Positions 6,624 to 11,836 of a stretch of 12,837 nt of DNA are shown here, one piece after another. A model generated the notes under the pieces. It saw nothing but the letters and a program-made list of their open reading frames with translations. It made no database searches and was not told the origin of the DNA. The stretch comes from JACZQZ01 sp046756945 (GTDB taxonomy: Bacteria > Pseudomonadota > Alphaproteobacteria > Rhodospirillales > 2-02-FULL-58-16), in contig JBHHXI010000089.1 of the NCBI GenBank assembly GCA_046756945.1, forward strand, positions 1 to 12,837. The letters are read 5' to 3'. Positions within the stretch are counted from its first letter, which is position 1, and each line of letters begins with the position of its first letter. The position numbers were made by a program, and so were the translations under genes.

Positions 6624-6724
6624 ATTAACGAATTGTGGCCTTACGGCCATGGCGGGGGCGCCGCCCCCCACGCCCCCCGCCAGGGGTTAACCCCTGGACC
6701 CCGTTAGGTCATGAACTCGTTAAC
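6624..6724 (-). repeat. Composite palindromic repeat, left (inverted) copy
   Basis: About 100 bp made of nested hairpins between the racemase-like and SUKH genes. It contains TGGCC-TTAC-GGCCA (6636-6649), TGGCGGGGG pairing with CCCCCGCCA (6650-6658 with 6674-6682), and a perfect 18-bp palindrome CCAGGGGTTAACCCCTGG (6680-6697). The ends ATTAACGAATT (6624-6634) and AACTCGTTAAC (6714-6724) are imperfect inverted repeats (9 of 11). The segment 6680-6724, read on the minus strand, resembles 7400-7448: both have CATGACCT, then CGGG and TCCA, then a G-rich hairpin closing with TGG. It lies 31 bp past the racemase-like stop and may also act as that gene's terminator. Confidence 0.7.
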
Positions 6725-6726
6725 GG

Positions 6727-7374
6727 GTGTGGCGAACCGGCACCCGATGGCAGACCGGTCTGGACGAGCCACGGATTGATGCTCTCGAAGGGCATTGGGG
6801 ACTGAAGTTCCCGACAGACTGTCGCCGGTTTCTTTCCATCCTCAACGCACCCGATCGCGGCAGGTATTGCGTCGGTTGGAACGACGACCCGCCTTACGAT
6901 TTGAGGGAAGAAGATGATGCACCGTCCTATTTTGATTGGCGAAACGACGATGAGGCAATCATTGATGCATTGAACTGGCCGTTGGAGGGGTTGCTGTTCG
7001 ACGTCGAAGAAAACTCCCTATGGCCCGACAATTGGGGAGGGCGACCAGGCGAGGTCACCGACGTCCACAATAAGGTTGCTCGGCTTGTGGCGACGGCACC
7101 CAAGCTGATACCGATCACGGGGCACCGCTATCTGTTGGCGAATTCACTCGAGGCAGGAAATCCGGTTTTATCCGTATGGGGATCCGACATTATTTGTTAC
7201 GGATCGAACCTGAGGAATTTTTTGCTGTTGGAGTTTTCTCCGCTTCTCGGTCTCGATCATGACGAAGTTGCCGAGGGTGCCAACGCAGGCATGACCCAGG
7301 AAAAAATTGCGGCAATTCCATTTTGGGGTGAACTCATGCTTCGGGACTGGCAATCGCGCAAAAGTTTCCTGTGA
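6727..7374 (+). CDS. SUKH-domain (SMI1/KNR4 family) protein
   Basis: 215 residues. SUKH proteins are a large superfamily; many bacterial ones are immunity proteins that bind secreted or contact-dependent toxins, others are general binding modules. Signatures: an N-terminal helix with IDALEGHWGLKFPTDCRRFL (17-36), FDVEENSLW (91-99) and WGGRPGE (103-109). A C-terminal half follows with APKLIPITGHRYL (124-136), GNPVLSVWGSDIICYGSNL (144-162) and a closing FLLLEF (165-170). The start is GTG at 6727, directly after the repeat; an in-frame TAA at 6721-6723 rules out extension, no ATG is near, and no good ribosome site is visible, so the extreme N-terminus may be wrong or lost. The gene is clearly more A/T-rich in codon use than its neighbours. 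No toxin gene, secretion marker or transposase accompanies it, making it an orphan, probably acquired. Domain call is firm, role is not. Confidence 0.8.
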   Translation: MWRTGTRWQTGLDEPRIDALEGHWGLKFPTDCRRFLSILNAPDRGRYCVGWNDDPPYDLREEDDAPSYFDWRNDDEAIIDALNWPLEGLLFDVEENSLWPDNWGGRPGEVTDVHNKVARLVATAPKLIPITGHRYLLANSLEAGNPVLSVWGSDIICYGSNLRNFLLLEFSPLLGLDHDEVAEGANAGMTQEKIAAIPFWGELMLRDWQSRKSFL

Positions 7375-7399
7375 CCGCGCCGCCGCTGACCCAACTCTC

Positions 7400-7475
7400 G
7401 TTTATGAGCACATGACCTTATCGGGTTCCAAGGGCCGCCGGCCCTTGGTGGGGATCAAAAGGGGCAACGCCCCTT
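7400..7475 (+). repeat. Composite palindromic repeat, right copy
   Basis: Starts with GTTTATGAG, continues through CATGACCT (7411-7418) and CGGGTTCCA, then two tight hairpins: CCAAGGGCC-GCC-GGCCCTTGG (7428-7448) and AAGGGGC-AAC-GCCCCTT (7459-7475). The order and spacing mirror the left copy at 6624-6724 in inverted orientation. Both copies point their GTTNA end at the SUKH gene between them and their hairpin end at the 3' end of the outer gene. The right end overlaps the TAA stop of the E1 gene. Confidence 0.7.
7455..7475 (-). terminator. Probable intrinsic terminator of the E1 gene
   Basis: Read on the minus strand, AAGGGGC-GTT-GCCCCTT (7475-7459) is a 7-bp stem with a 3-nt loop, followed directly by two further T residues to make TTTT, then GATC. 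The stem begins inside the stop codon at 7474-7476. The T-run is short, but a second strong hairpin (7428-7448) follows. Confidence 0.55.
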
Positions 7476-9822
7476 AACTGCGCGCACACGCGGCGACGAT
7501 GGCGTCTGCGTCGATCCCGTATTCCCGGTACAGCCCGGAAACCGTGCCGCACTGGCCGAAGCGGTCGACGCCGAGCGGCACCACCCGGTGGCCGGCGACC
7601 GAGCCCAGCCACGAAAGCGTCAGCGGATGGCCGTCGAGCACGGTAACCAGGGTCGCCGACGGCGCCAGGGGCGCCAGCAGGCCCTCGATGTGGGATGCCG
7701 GTTCCCCGTTCCCGTCGCCGGCGGCCCTCCAGCCCCCATGCAGCCGGTCCGCCGACGTCACCGCCAGCAGCCCGGCGCCGGGGACGGTTTCGCGCAGCCG
7801 CTCGAACGCCTCGTGCGCCTCCCCGGCGACGGCGCCGGAATAGACGATGGCGAGGGTGGCGCCGTCGCCGGGGGCCGTCCGCCAATAGGCGCCGGCGATG
7901 ATGTCGTCCCTGAGCGCATCGGAGATCGTGCGTTCGGGCTGCGCCAGGGGGTGGGACGACAGGCGCAGGTACACCGACCCGCCGTCCTTCTTCTGCATGT
8001 GGCGGAAGCCCCAGCACATGATGTGCGCCAGCTCGTCCGCGTAGGCCGGCTCGAAGGCCGCCAGCCCGGGCTGGGCGACGCCGATCAGCGGCGTGCCGAT
8101 GGACTGGTGCGCCCCGCCCTCCGGCGCCAGCGTGATGCCCGACGGCGTCGCCACCATCATCAACCGGGCGTCCTGGTAGCAGGCGTAGTTCAACGCGTCC
8201 AGGCCGCGCCCGATGAACGTGTCGTAGAGGGTGCCGACGGGGAGCAGGCGGCGGCCGAACAACGGTCCGGCCAGTCCCAGCGCCGCCAGCAGCAGGAACA
8301 GGTTGTTCTCGGCGATGCCGAGCTCGATGTGCTGGCCGCTGCGCGCCATCGCCCACTTCTGGGCCGAGACCACCCGTTCGTCGCGGAACACGTCGGCCTG
8401 GCGAAAGCGGCTGAACAGCCCGCGCTGGTTGACCCAGCCGCCGAGACTGGTGGAGACGGTCACGTCGGGCGAGGCGGTGACGATGCTGTCGGCCAGCGCC
8501 GTGTCGCCGCGCCCGAGGTCGTTCAGGATGCGCCCGAAGGCCTCCTGGGTCGACATCCGGTGCGCGGCGCGGAACTCCAGCCGCCGGGGCACGGGAACGG
8601 CGGCGCTGGCGTGGCGGCGCCCGGCGGCGCCGTTGAACGGCACCGAGGCGAGGAAGCCCTGGAGGCGTTCGGGCGCCATCGCGAGGCCGGCGAAGGCGTC
8701 CCATTCGGCGCCCTTGGGCACGTTCATCCCGGCCTGGAAGGCCTCCATCTGGTCGGGGCTGAGCAGGCCCGCGTGGTTGTCCTTGTGGCCCGCGAGCGGC
8801 AGGCCGTAGCCCTTGATGGTGTAGGCGATGAAACACGTCGGCGTGTCGTCGTCGACGCTGTCGAAGGCCTCGACCACGGTTTCCATGTCGTGGCCGGCGA
8901 GGTTGGTCATCACCGCCGACAACGCCCGGTCGTCGTAGCGCGCCAGCAGCGCCGGCACGTCCGCCTCGCCGGCGAGATCCTCGGCAAGCCGCTTGCGCCA
9001 CGCCGGGCCGCCCTGGAACGTCAGCGCGCTGTACAGCGAATTGGGGCAGGCGTCGATCCAGCGCTTGAGCGCCTTGCCGCCGGGCAGCGCGAAGGCCTCC
9101 AGCATCTTCCTGCCGTATTTCAGCGTGATCACGTTCCACCCGGTCATGCGGAACATGCGCTCGATGCGGTAGAACAGGCGGTCGCTGACGATGCTGTCCA
9201 GGCTCTGGCGGTTGTAGTCGATGATCCACCAGGTGTTGCGGAGTTCGTGCTTCCAGCCCTCGAGCAGGGCCTCGAAGACGTTGCCCTCGTCGATCTCGGC
9301 GTCGCCGAGGACGGCTACCATGCGGGCCGGGGGGTCGCTCCGGGGGATGAACTCGCGGGCCCTGAGGTAGTCCTGGGTCAGCGAGGCGAAGACGGTGATC
9401 GCCGCGCCCAGGCCGACGGACCCGGTGGAGAAGTCCACGTCGTCGCCGTCCTTGGTCCGCGAGGGATAGGACTGGGCCCCGCCCATGGCGCGGAACCCCT
9501 CCACCATGGCGCGGCCCTGGCGGCCGAGCAGGTACTGGATGGCATGGAAGACCGGGCTCGCATGGGGCTTGACGGCGACCCGGTCCCTGGGCCGGAGCGC
9601 GTGCATGTAAAGGGCCGTCATCAATGTCGCCACCGAGGCGCACGAGGCCTGGTGGCCGCCCACCTTCAATGCGTCCGGGCGCGGCCGCACGTGGTTGGCG
9701 TGATGGATCATCCACGCCGACAGCCACAGCACCTTGCGCTCGACCTCGCGCAGGCAGGCGATGCGTTCGGCGTCGGAAAAAGGGACAGGCTCCGCGCGGG
9801 CCAGGGACTGGGTTGCGGTCAT
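7474..9822 (-). CDS. Homodimeric-type 2-oxoacid (pyruvate-like) dehydrogenase E1 / transketolase-like protein
   Basis: 782 residues, about 100 shorter than E. coli AceE but collinear with it. Thiamine-diphosphate enzymes of this type decarboxylate a 2-oxoacid and pass the acyl group to a lipoyl E2. Matches include GGHQAS (55-60), KPHASPV (85-91), VDFSTGSVGLGAA (129-141), the ThDP/Mg motif GDAEIDEGN (173-181) ending DYNRQ (202-206), IKGYG (336-340) and GHKDNHAG (345-352). In the pyrimidine domain are IELGIAENN (499-507, E505 matching the cofactor-activating glutamate) and PEGGAHQS (567-574, H572 matching AceE H640). The C-terminal domain closes with GVDRFGQCGT (751-760). The usual GDG is GDA here. 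The start at 9822 has AGGA 11 bases upstream; an upstream ATG at 9912 falls in the promoter region and adds an unlike basic leader. No E2 or E3 gene is nearby. Divergent from an Lrp regulator, recalling mdeB/mdeR, where MdeB handles 2-oxobutyrate. Pyruvate or a branched/short 2-oxoacid is possible. Confidence 0.85.
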   Translation of the reverse strand: MTATQSLARAEPVPFSDAERIACLREVERKVLWLSAWMIHHANHVRPRPDALKVGGHQASCASVATLMTALYMHALRPRDRVAVKPHASPVFHAIQYLLGRQGRAMVEGFRAMGGAQSYPSRTKDGDDVDFSTGSVGLGAAITVFASLTQDYLRAREFIPRSDPPARMVAVLGDAEIDEGNVFEALLEGWKHELRNTWWIIDYNRQSLDSIVSDRLFYRIERMFRMTGWNVITLKYGRKMLEAFALPGGKALKRWIDACPNSLYSALTFQGGPAWRKRLAEDLAGEADVPALLARYDDRALSAVMTNLAGHDMETVVEAFDSVDDDTPTCFIAYTIKGYGLPLAGHKDNHAGLLSPDQMEAFQAGMNVPKGAEWDAFAGLAMAPERLQGFLASVPFNGAAGRRHASAAVPVPRRLEFRAAHRMSTQEAFGRILNDLGRGDTALADSIVTASPDVTVSTSLGGWVNQRGLFSRFRQADVFRDERVVSAQKWAMARSGQHIELGIAENNLFLLLAALGLAGPLFGRRLLPVGTLYDTFIGRGLDALNYACYQDARLMMVATPSGITLAPEGGAHQSIGTPLIGVAQPGLAAFEPAYADELAHIMCWGFRHMQKKDGGSVYLRLSSHPLAQPERTISDALRDDIIAGAYWRTAPGDGATLAIVYSGAVAGEAHEAFERLRETVPGAGLLAVTSADRLHGGWRAAGDGNGEPASHIEGLLAPLAPSATLVTVLDGHPLTLSWLGSVAGHRVVPLGVDRFGQCGTVSGLYREYGIDADAIVAACARS

Positions 9823-9851
9823 GACGAACGGCGTCCTGTGGCGGAAACGTC

Positions 9852-9867
9852 TGGAATTATAATTCCA
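9852..9867. promoter_or_regulatory. Perfect 16-bp palindrome, likely Lrp/AsnC operator
   Basis: TGGAATTATAATTCCA is a perfect A/T-rich palindrome 30 bp upstream of the E1 start and 88 bp upstream of the Lrp-family gene. Its centre contains TATAAT on both strands, so it could overlap a -10 box; no good -35 partner was found for either direction. Lrp/AsnC proteins favour A/T-rich 15-16 bp dyads, making autoregulation plus control of the E1 gene the natural reading. Confidence 0.55.
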
Positions 9868-9908
9868 AACTGTGCGGAATATCTTGCGAAATCTCCCGAC
9901 AGAGGCTA

Positions 9909-9927
9909 GCAATTAACAATAAATTGC
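9909..9927. promoter_or_regulatory. Second A/T-rich dyad in the lrp-E1 intergenic region
   Basis: GCAATT-N7-AATTGC, 28 bp upstream of the regulator's ATG. It lies about 58 bp centre to centre from the palindrome at 9852-9867, between five and six helical turns. Lrp-type octamers often wrap several such sites. Confidence 0.4.
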
Positions 9928-9954
9928 AAAAATTATGGGATTTTAAGGAAGATT

Positions 9955-10449
9955 ATGCCTCACCGGCAACTCGACGCCATCGACCGCCGCATCCTCGGGC
10001 ACCTGCAGGACAACGCCCGCATCTCGAACGTGGATCTGGCCGCCCGGGTCGGCATCTCGGCCTCGCCGTGCTGGCGCCGGGTGCGCGAGCTCGAGGAAAG
10101 CGGGGTGATCTCCGGCTACGTCACCCTGATCGACGCCGCCAGTGTCGGCCTGATGGTCAGCGTCTTCGTCAGCGTCAGCCTGGAGAAACAGGTGGAACGG
10201 CAGCTCGAGGTGTTCCAGAACGCCGTCCGGGAACGCCCGGAGGTCATGGAGTGCTACCTGATGACCGGCGAGGCCGATTTCCTGCTGCGCGTCGTCGTCC
10301 CCGACCTGATGGCCTATGAACGGTTCCTCATGGACCACCTGACCCGGGTGCCGGGGATCGCCTCCATCAAGTCGAGCTTCGCGTTGAAACAGGTGAAGTA
10401 CCGCACGGCCCTGCCGCTCGACCGCGGCGGCGCGCCAGGCGACGACTGA
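9955..10449 (+). CDS. Lrp/AsnC family transcriptional regulator
   Basis: 164 residues, the family's usual size. The N-terminal winged helix-turn-helix begins LDAIDRRILGHLQDNARIS (6-24) and its recognition part is LAARVGISASPCWRRVRELEESGVI (28-52). The RAM effector domain follows (about 65-148), with the typical VMECYLMTGEADFLLRVVVPD (97-117) and the closing PGIASIKSSFALKQVKY. These proteins bind amino acids or related metabolites and act as octamers. AAGGAA lies six bases before the ATG. Divergent from the E1 gene across 132 A/T-rich bases with two dyads, so it probably controls that gene and itself. The ligand may be the amino acid whose 2-oxoacid the E1 consumes (inference). Confidence 0.95.
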   Translation: MPHRQLDAIDRRILGHLQDNARISNVDLAARVGISASPCWRRVRELEESGVISGYVTLIDAASVGLMVSVFVSVSLEKQVERQLEVFQNAVRERPEVMECYLMTGEADFLLRVVVPDLMAYERFLMDHLTRVPGIASIKSSFALKQVKYRTALPLDRGGAPGDD

Positions 10450-10478
10450 CAAAAAAAGGGGGGATATTCAACTATTTC

Positions 10479-10518
10479 AACGCCCGGGCCAGGCCGCCCC
10501 GGCGTTCCTCTGGTTTTT
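10479..10518 (+). terminator. Possible terminator after the Lrp-family gene
   Basis: AACGCCCGGG (10479-10488) and CCCCGGCGTT (10497-10506) pair with one mismatch around an 8-nt loop. TTTTT begins eight bases after the stem (10514-10518), which is late for an intrinsic terminator. Confidence 0.3.
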
Positions 10519-10534
10519 CGCGGTTTGAATTTCA

Positions 10535-10561
10535 CCGCAGAGATCACAGAGACCACGGAGA
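10535..10561 (+). repeat. Three 9-nt units, forward orientation
   Basis: The units are CCGCAGAGA, TCACAGAGA and CCACGGAGA, directly abutting. The last has the same CCACGGAG core as the outermost unit of the reverse run at 10838-10846. Confidence 0.75.
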
Positions 10562-10652
10562 AGAACATTTACGCGCTTTGCCAGGGCGCAGTGCTGGTTC
10601 GCTGTCGCGCCGTGACGGCACCCTTGTCTTTGAATTCCCTCGGCGATCCTCC

Positions 10653-10689
10653 GCGTCCTCGGCGTTTTGACTTACAACGCCGAGGACGC
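10653..10689. repeat. Perfect 14-bp-arm inverted repeat
   Basis: GCGTCCTCGGCGTT (10653-10666) is the exact reverse complement of 10676-10689, with a 9-nt loop. Beyond the perfect arms the similarity continues imperfectly for about nine more bases. The right arm starts a run of forward 9-nt units: CGCCGAGGA, CGCAAAGGG, ACGCAGAGG (10678-10704). Confidence 0.8.
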
Positions 10690-10731
10690 AAAGGGACGCA
10701 GAGGAGCGCAGCGCGAAGAAGAGGGGGGAGG

Positions 10732-10757
10732 TGCCGAGGGCGCAAAGAGCAGAGAGG
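10732..10757 (+). repeat. Degenerate forward repeat run
   Basis: TGCCGAGGG, CGCAAAGAG and CAGAGAGG repeat, with small changes, the run at 10678-10704, implying a local duplication of a 27-bp segment. Confidence 0.6.
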
Positions 10758-10806
10758 CGGAAACATAGGGGGACATTAAAAGCGGCGCGTCGCGCCGTAT
10801 CCGCTT

Positions 10807-10846
10807 GTCTCTGTGAAAACCTCTGTGTGCTCTGTGCGCTCCGTGG
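10807..10846 (-). repeat. Four 9-nt units, reverse orientation
   Basis: On the minus strand: CCACGGAGC (10846-10838), GCACAGAGC (10837-10829), ACACAGAGG (10828-10820), then four bases and CACAGAGAC (10815-10807). It mirrors the forward run at 10535-10561, giving the block terminal-inverted-repeat-like ends. Confidence 0.75.
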
Positions 10847-10918
10847 TTTTATATCTTTTCCCCTGCTTCGCCCCCGTTAGGGTGTATGTAGGCGGCCCAC
10901 ATGCACGGAGAGCCGACG

Positions 10919-11788
10919 ATGACGGGACCCTTCCGCACGTTCCTGTTCGCGCCCGGCAACCATCCGCGCCGGCGTGTCAAGGTCTTCGCGGCCGGCGCCG
11001 ACGCGGTGATCCTCGACCTGGAGGACGCCGTGCCGGTCGCCGAGAAGGCCGACACCCGGGGCGCGGTGGCAGACGCCTTGAAACGGCCCCGGACCTGTCC
11101 CGGCTACGTGCGCGTCAACGCCTACGGGACCCCCTTCTGCTACGGCGACATCCTCGCCGTCACCGGACCGTGGCTCGACGGCATCGTGCTGCCCATGGTG
11201 GAGACGCCGGCCCAGCTCCAGTCCGTGGACTGGCTGCTGGCCCAGCTCGAGCGGGACCGCGGCATGGCGCCGGGCGCCATCGACCTCATGCCCATCATCG
11301 AGACCGGCCGCGGCCTGGACGCGGCGGCGGAAATCGCCGGCGCCGGCACGCGCACCCGGCGGCTTTCCTTCGGCGCCGCCGATTTCACCCTCGACATGGG
11401 CATGCGGTGGTCGGTGGACGAAGGCGAGCTCGCCCACGCCCGGGCGGCCATCGTGCTGGCGTCCCGCGTCGCCCGGATCGAGCCCCCCGTCGACACGGTC
11501 TTCGTCCATATCCGCGACGACGAAAACCTGAGGCGCTCGGCGACCACGGCCCGCGACCTCGGCTTCCAGGGCAAGCTGTGCATCCACCCCGACCAGATCG
11601 CGCCGGTGAACGACATATTCACCCCCGGCGCCGAAGAGGTGGCCGAGGCGGAAAAGATCGTCGCCGCGTTCGAGGCGGCGGAATCCGCGGGCTCGGCCTC
11701 GATCCAGGTGGACGGCCGGTTCGTCGACTACCCCGTGGTCGACAAGGCCCGGCGTATCCTGGCGCTGATCGAACGCATCCGCGGCTGA
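10919..11788 (+). CDS. HpcH/HpaI aldolase/citrate lyase family protein (CitE-like CoA-ester lyase)
   Basis: 289 residues. CitE-like enzymes cleave or form beta-hydroxyacyl-CoA esters (malyl-CoA, beta-methylmalyl-CoA, citramalyl-CoA) with Mg, giving acetyl- or propionyl-CoA plus glyoxylate or pyruvate. Motifs: FLFAPGN (8-14), ADAVILDLEDAVP (27-39), YVRVNAYGTPFCYGD (63-77, R65 the likely CoA/oxoacid arginine), IVLPMVETPAQL (89-100), LMPIIETGRGL (123-133, E128 metal ligand), FGAADFTLDMG (151-161, D155 metal ligand) and KLCIHPDQI near 221-229. GGAGAG lies about seven bases before the ATG at 10919; an earlier in-frame ATG at 10901 has no ribosome site because that motif lies downstream of it. Stand-alone, with no citrate lyase alpha or gamma partner, so it is not the citrate lyase subunit. 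It fits the local theme of carboxylate C-C cleavage. Confidence 0.9.
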   Translation: MTGPFRTFLFAPGNHPRRRVKVFAAGADAVILDLEDAVPVAEKADTRGAVADALKRPRTCPGYVRVNAYGTPFCYGDILAVTGPWLDGIVLPMVETPAQLQSVDWLLAQLERDRGMAPGAIDLMPIIETGRGLDAAAEIAGAGTRTRRLSFGAADFTLDMGMRWSVDEGELAHARAAIVLASRVARIEPPVDTVFVHIRDDENLRRSATTARDLGFQGKLCIHPDQIAPVNDIFTPGAEEVAEAEKIVAAFEAAESAGSASIQVDGRFVDYPVVDKARRILALIERIRG

Positions 11789-11794
11789 GGGGCC

Positions 11795-11814
11795 GCCGGG
11801 CCGCGCCGCCCGGC
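11795..11814. terminator. Hairpin between convergent genes, possible bidirectional terminator
   Basis: GCCGGGC-N6-GCCCGGC lies six bases past the CitE-like stop and 22 bases from the stop of the convergent lipoprotein gene. There is no T-run on either side, so any termination would not be of the classical intrinsic type. Confidence 0.35.
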
Positions 11815-11836
11815 CCTGGGTGGTGTCGGCCTTACC

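Larger units (their letters stand above)
10531..10850. repeat. Intergenic block of 9-nt CACAGAG-type repeats in both orientations
   Basis: The 469-bp stretch between the regulator stop and the CitE-like gene has no credible gene. Most of it is a repeat block bounded by oppositely oriented runs: forward units at 10535-10561 and reverse units at 10807-10846. Inside are a long hairpin (10653-10689) and two forward degenerate runs (10678-10704 and 10732-10757). The consensus unit is roughly NCACAGAGN. Similar CACAGAG-rich intergenic repeats are, from memory, common in many unrelated bacterial genomes and often spawn spurious annotated proteins; I know of no established function. An 84-codon ORF across it is rejected for this reason. 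Confidence 0.75.

Noticed and set aside
7588..9909. 773-codon plus-strand open frame opposite the E1 gene
   Set aside because: It is the antisense of a confidently assigned gene, low in complexity (A, G, R, V, H, Q rich) and without domains; long antisense frames are expected in high-GC DNA.
9823..9912. Upstream ATG at 9912 for the E1 gene
   Set aside because: It would put the operator-like palindrome inside the coding region and add 30 basic residues not expected in E1 proteins.
10525..10779. 84-codon plus-strand ORF across the 9-nt repeats
   Set aside because: Its translation follows the repeat (TAEITETTEK-type) and is arginine-rich afterwards; no ribosome site, no recognisable family. 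Such repeats commonly generate false proteins.
10535..10846. CRISPR array
   Set aside because: Units are 9 nt, adjacent and degenerate, in both orientations and without unique spacers; no cas genes.
10919..11788. Assignment as citrate lyase beta subunit citE
   Set aside because: No citD or citF partner nearby; stand-alone CitE-like proteins usually act on other beta-hydroxyacyl-CoA esters.
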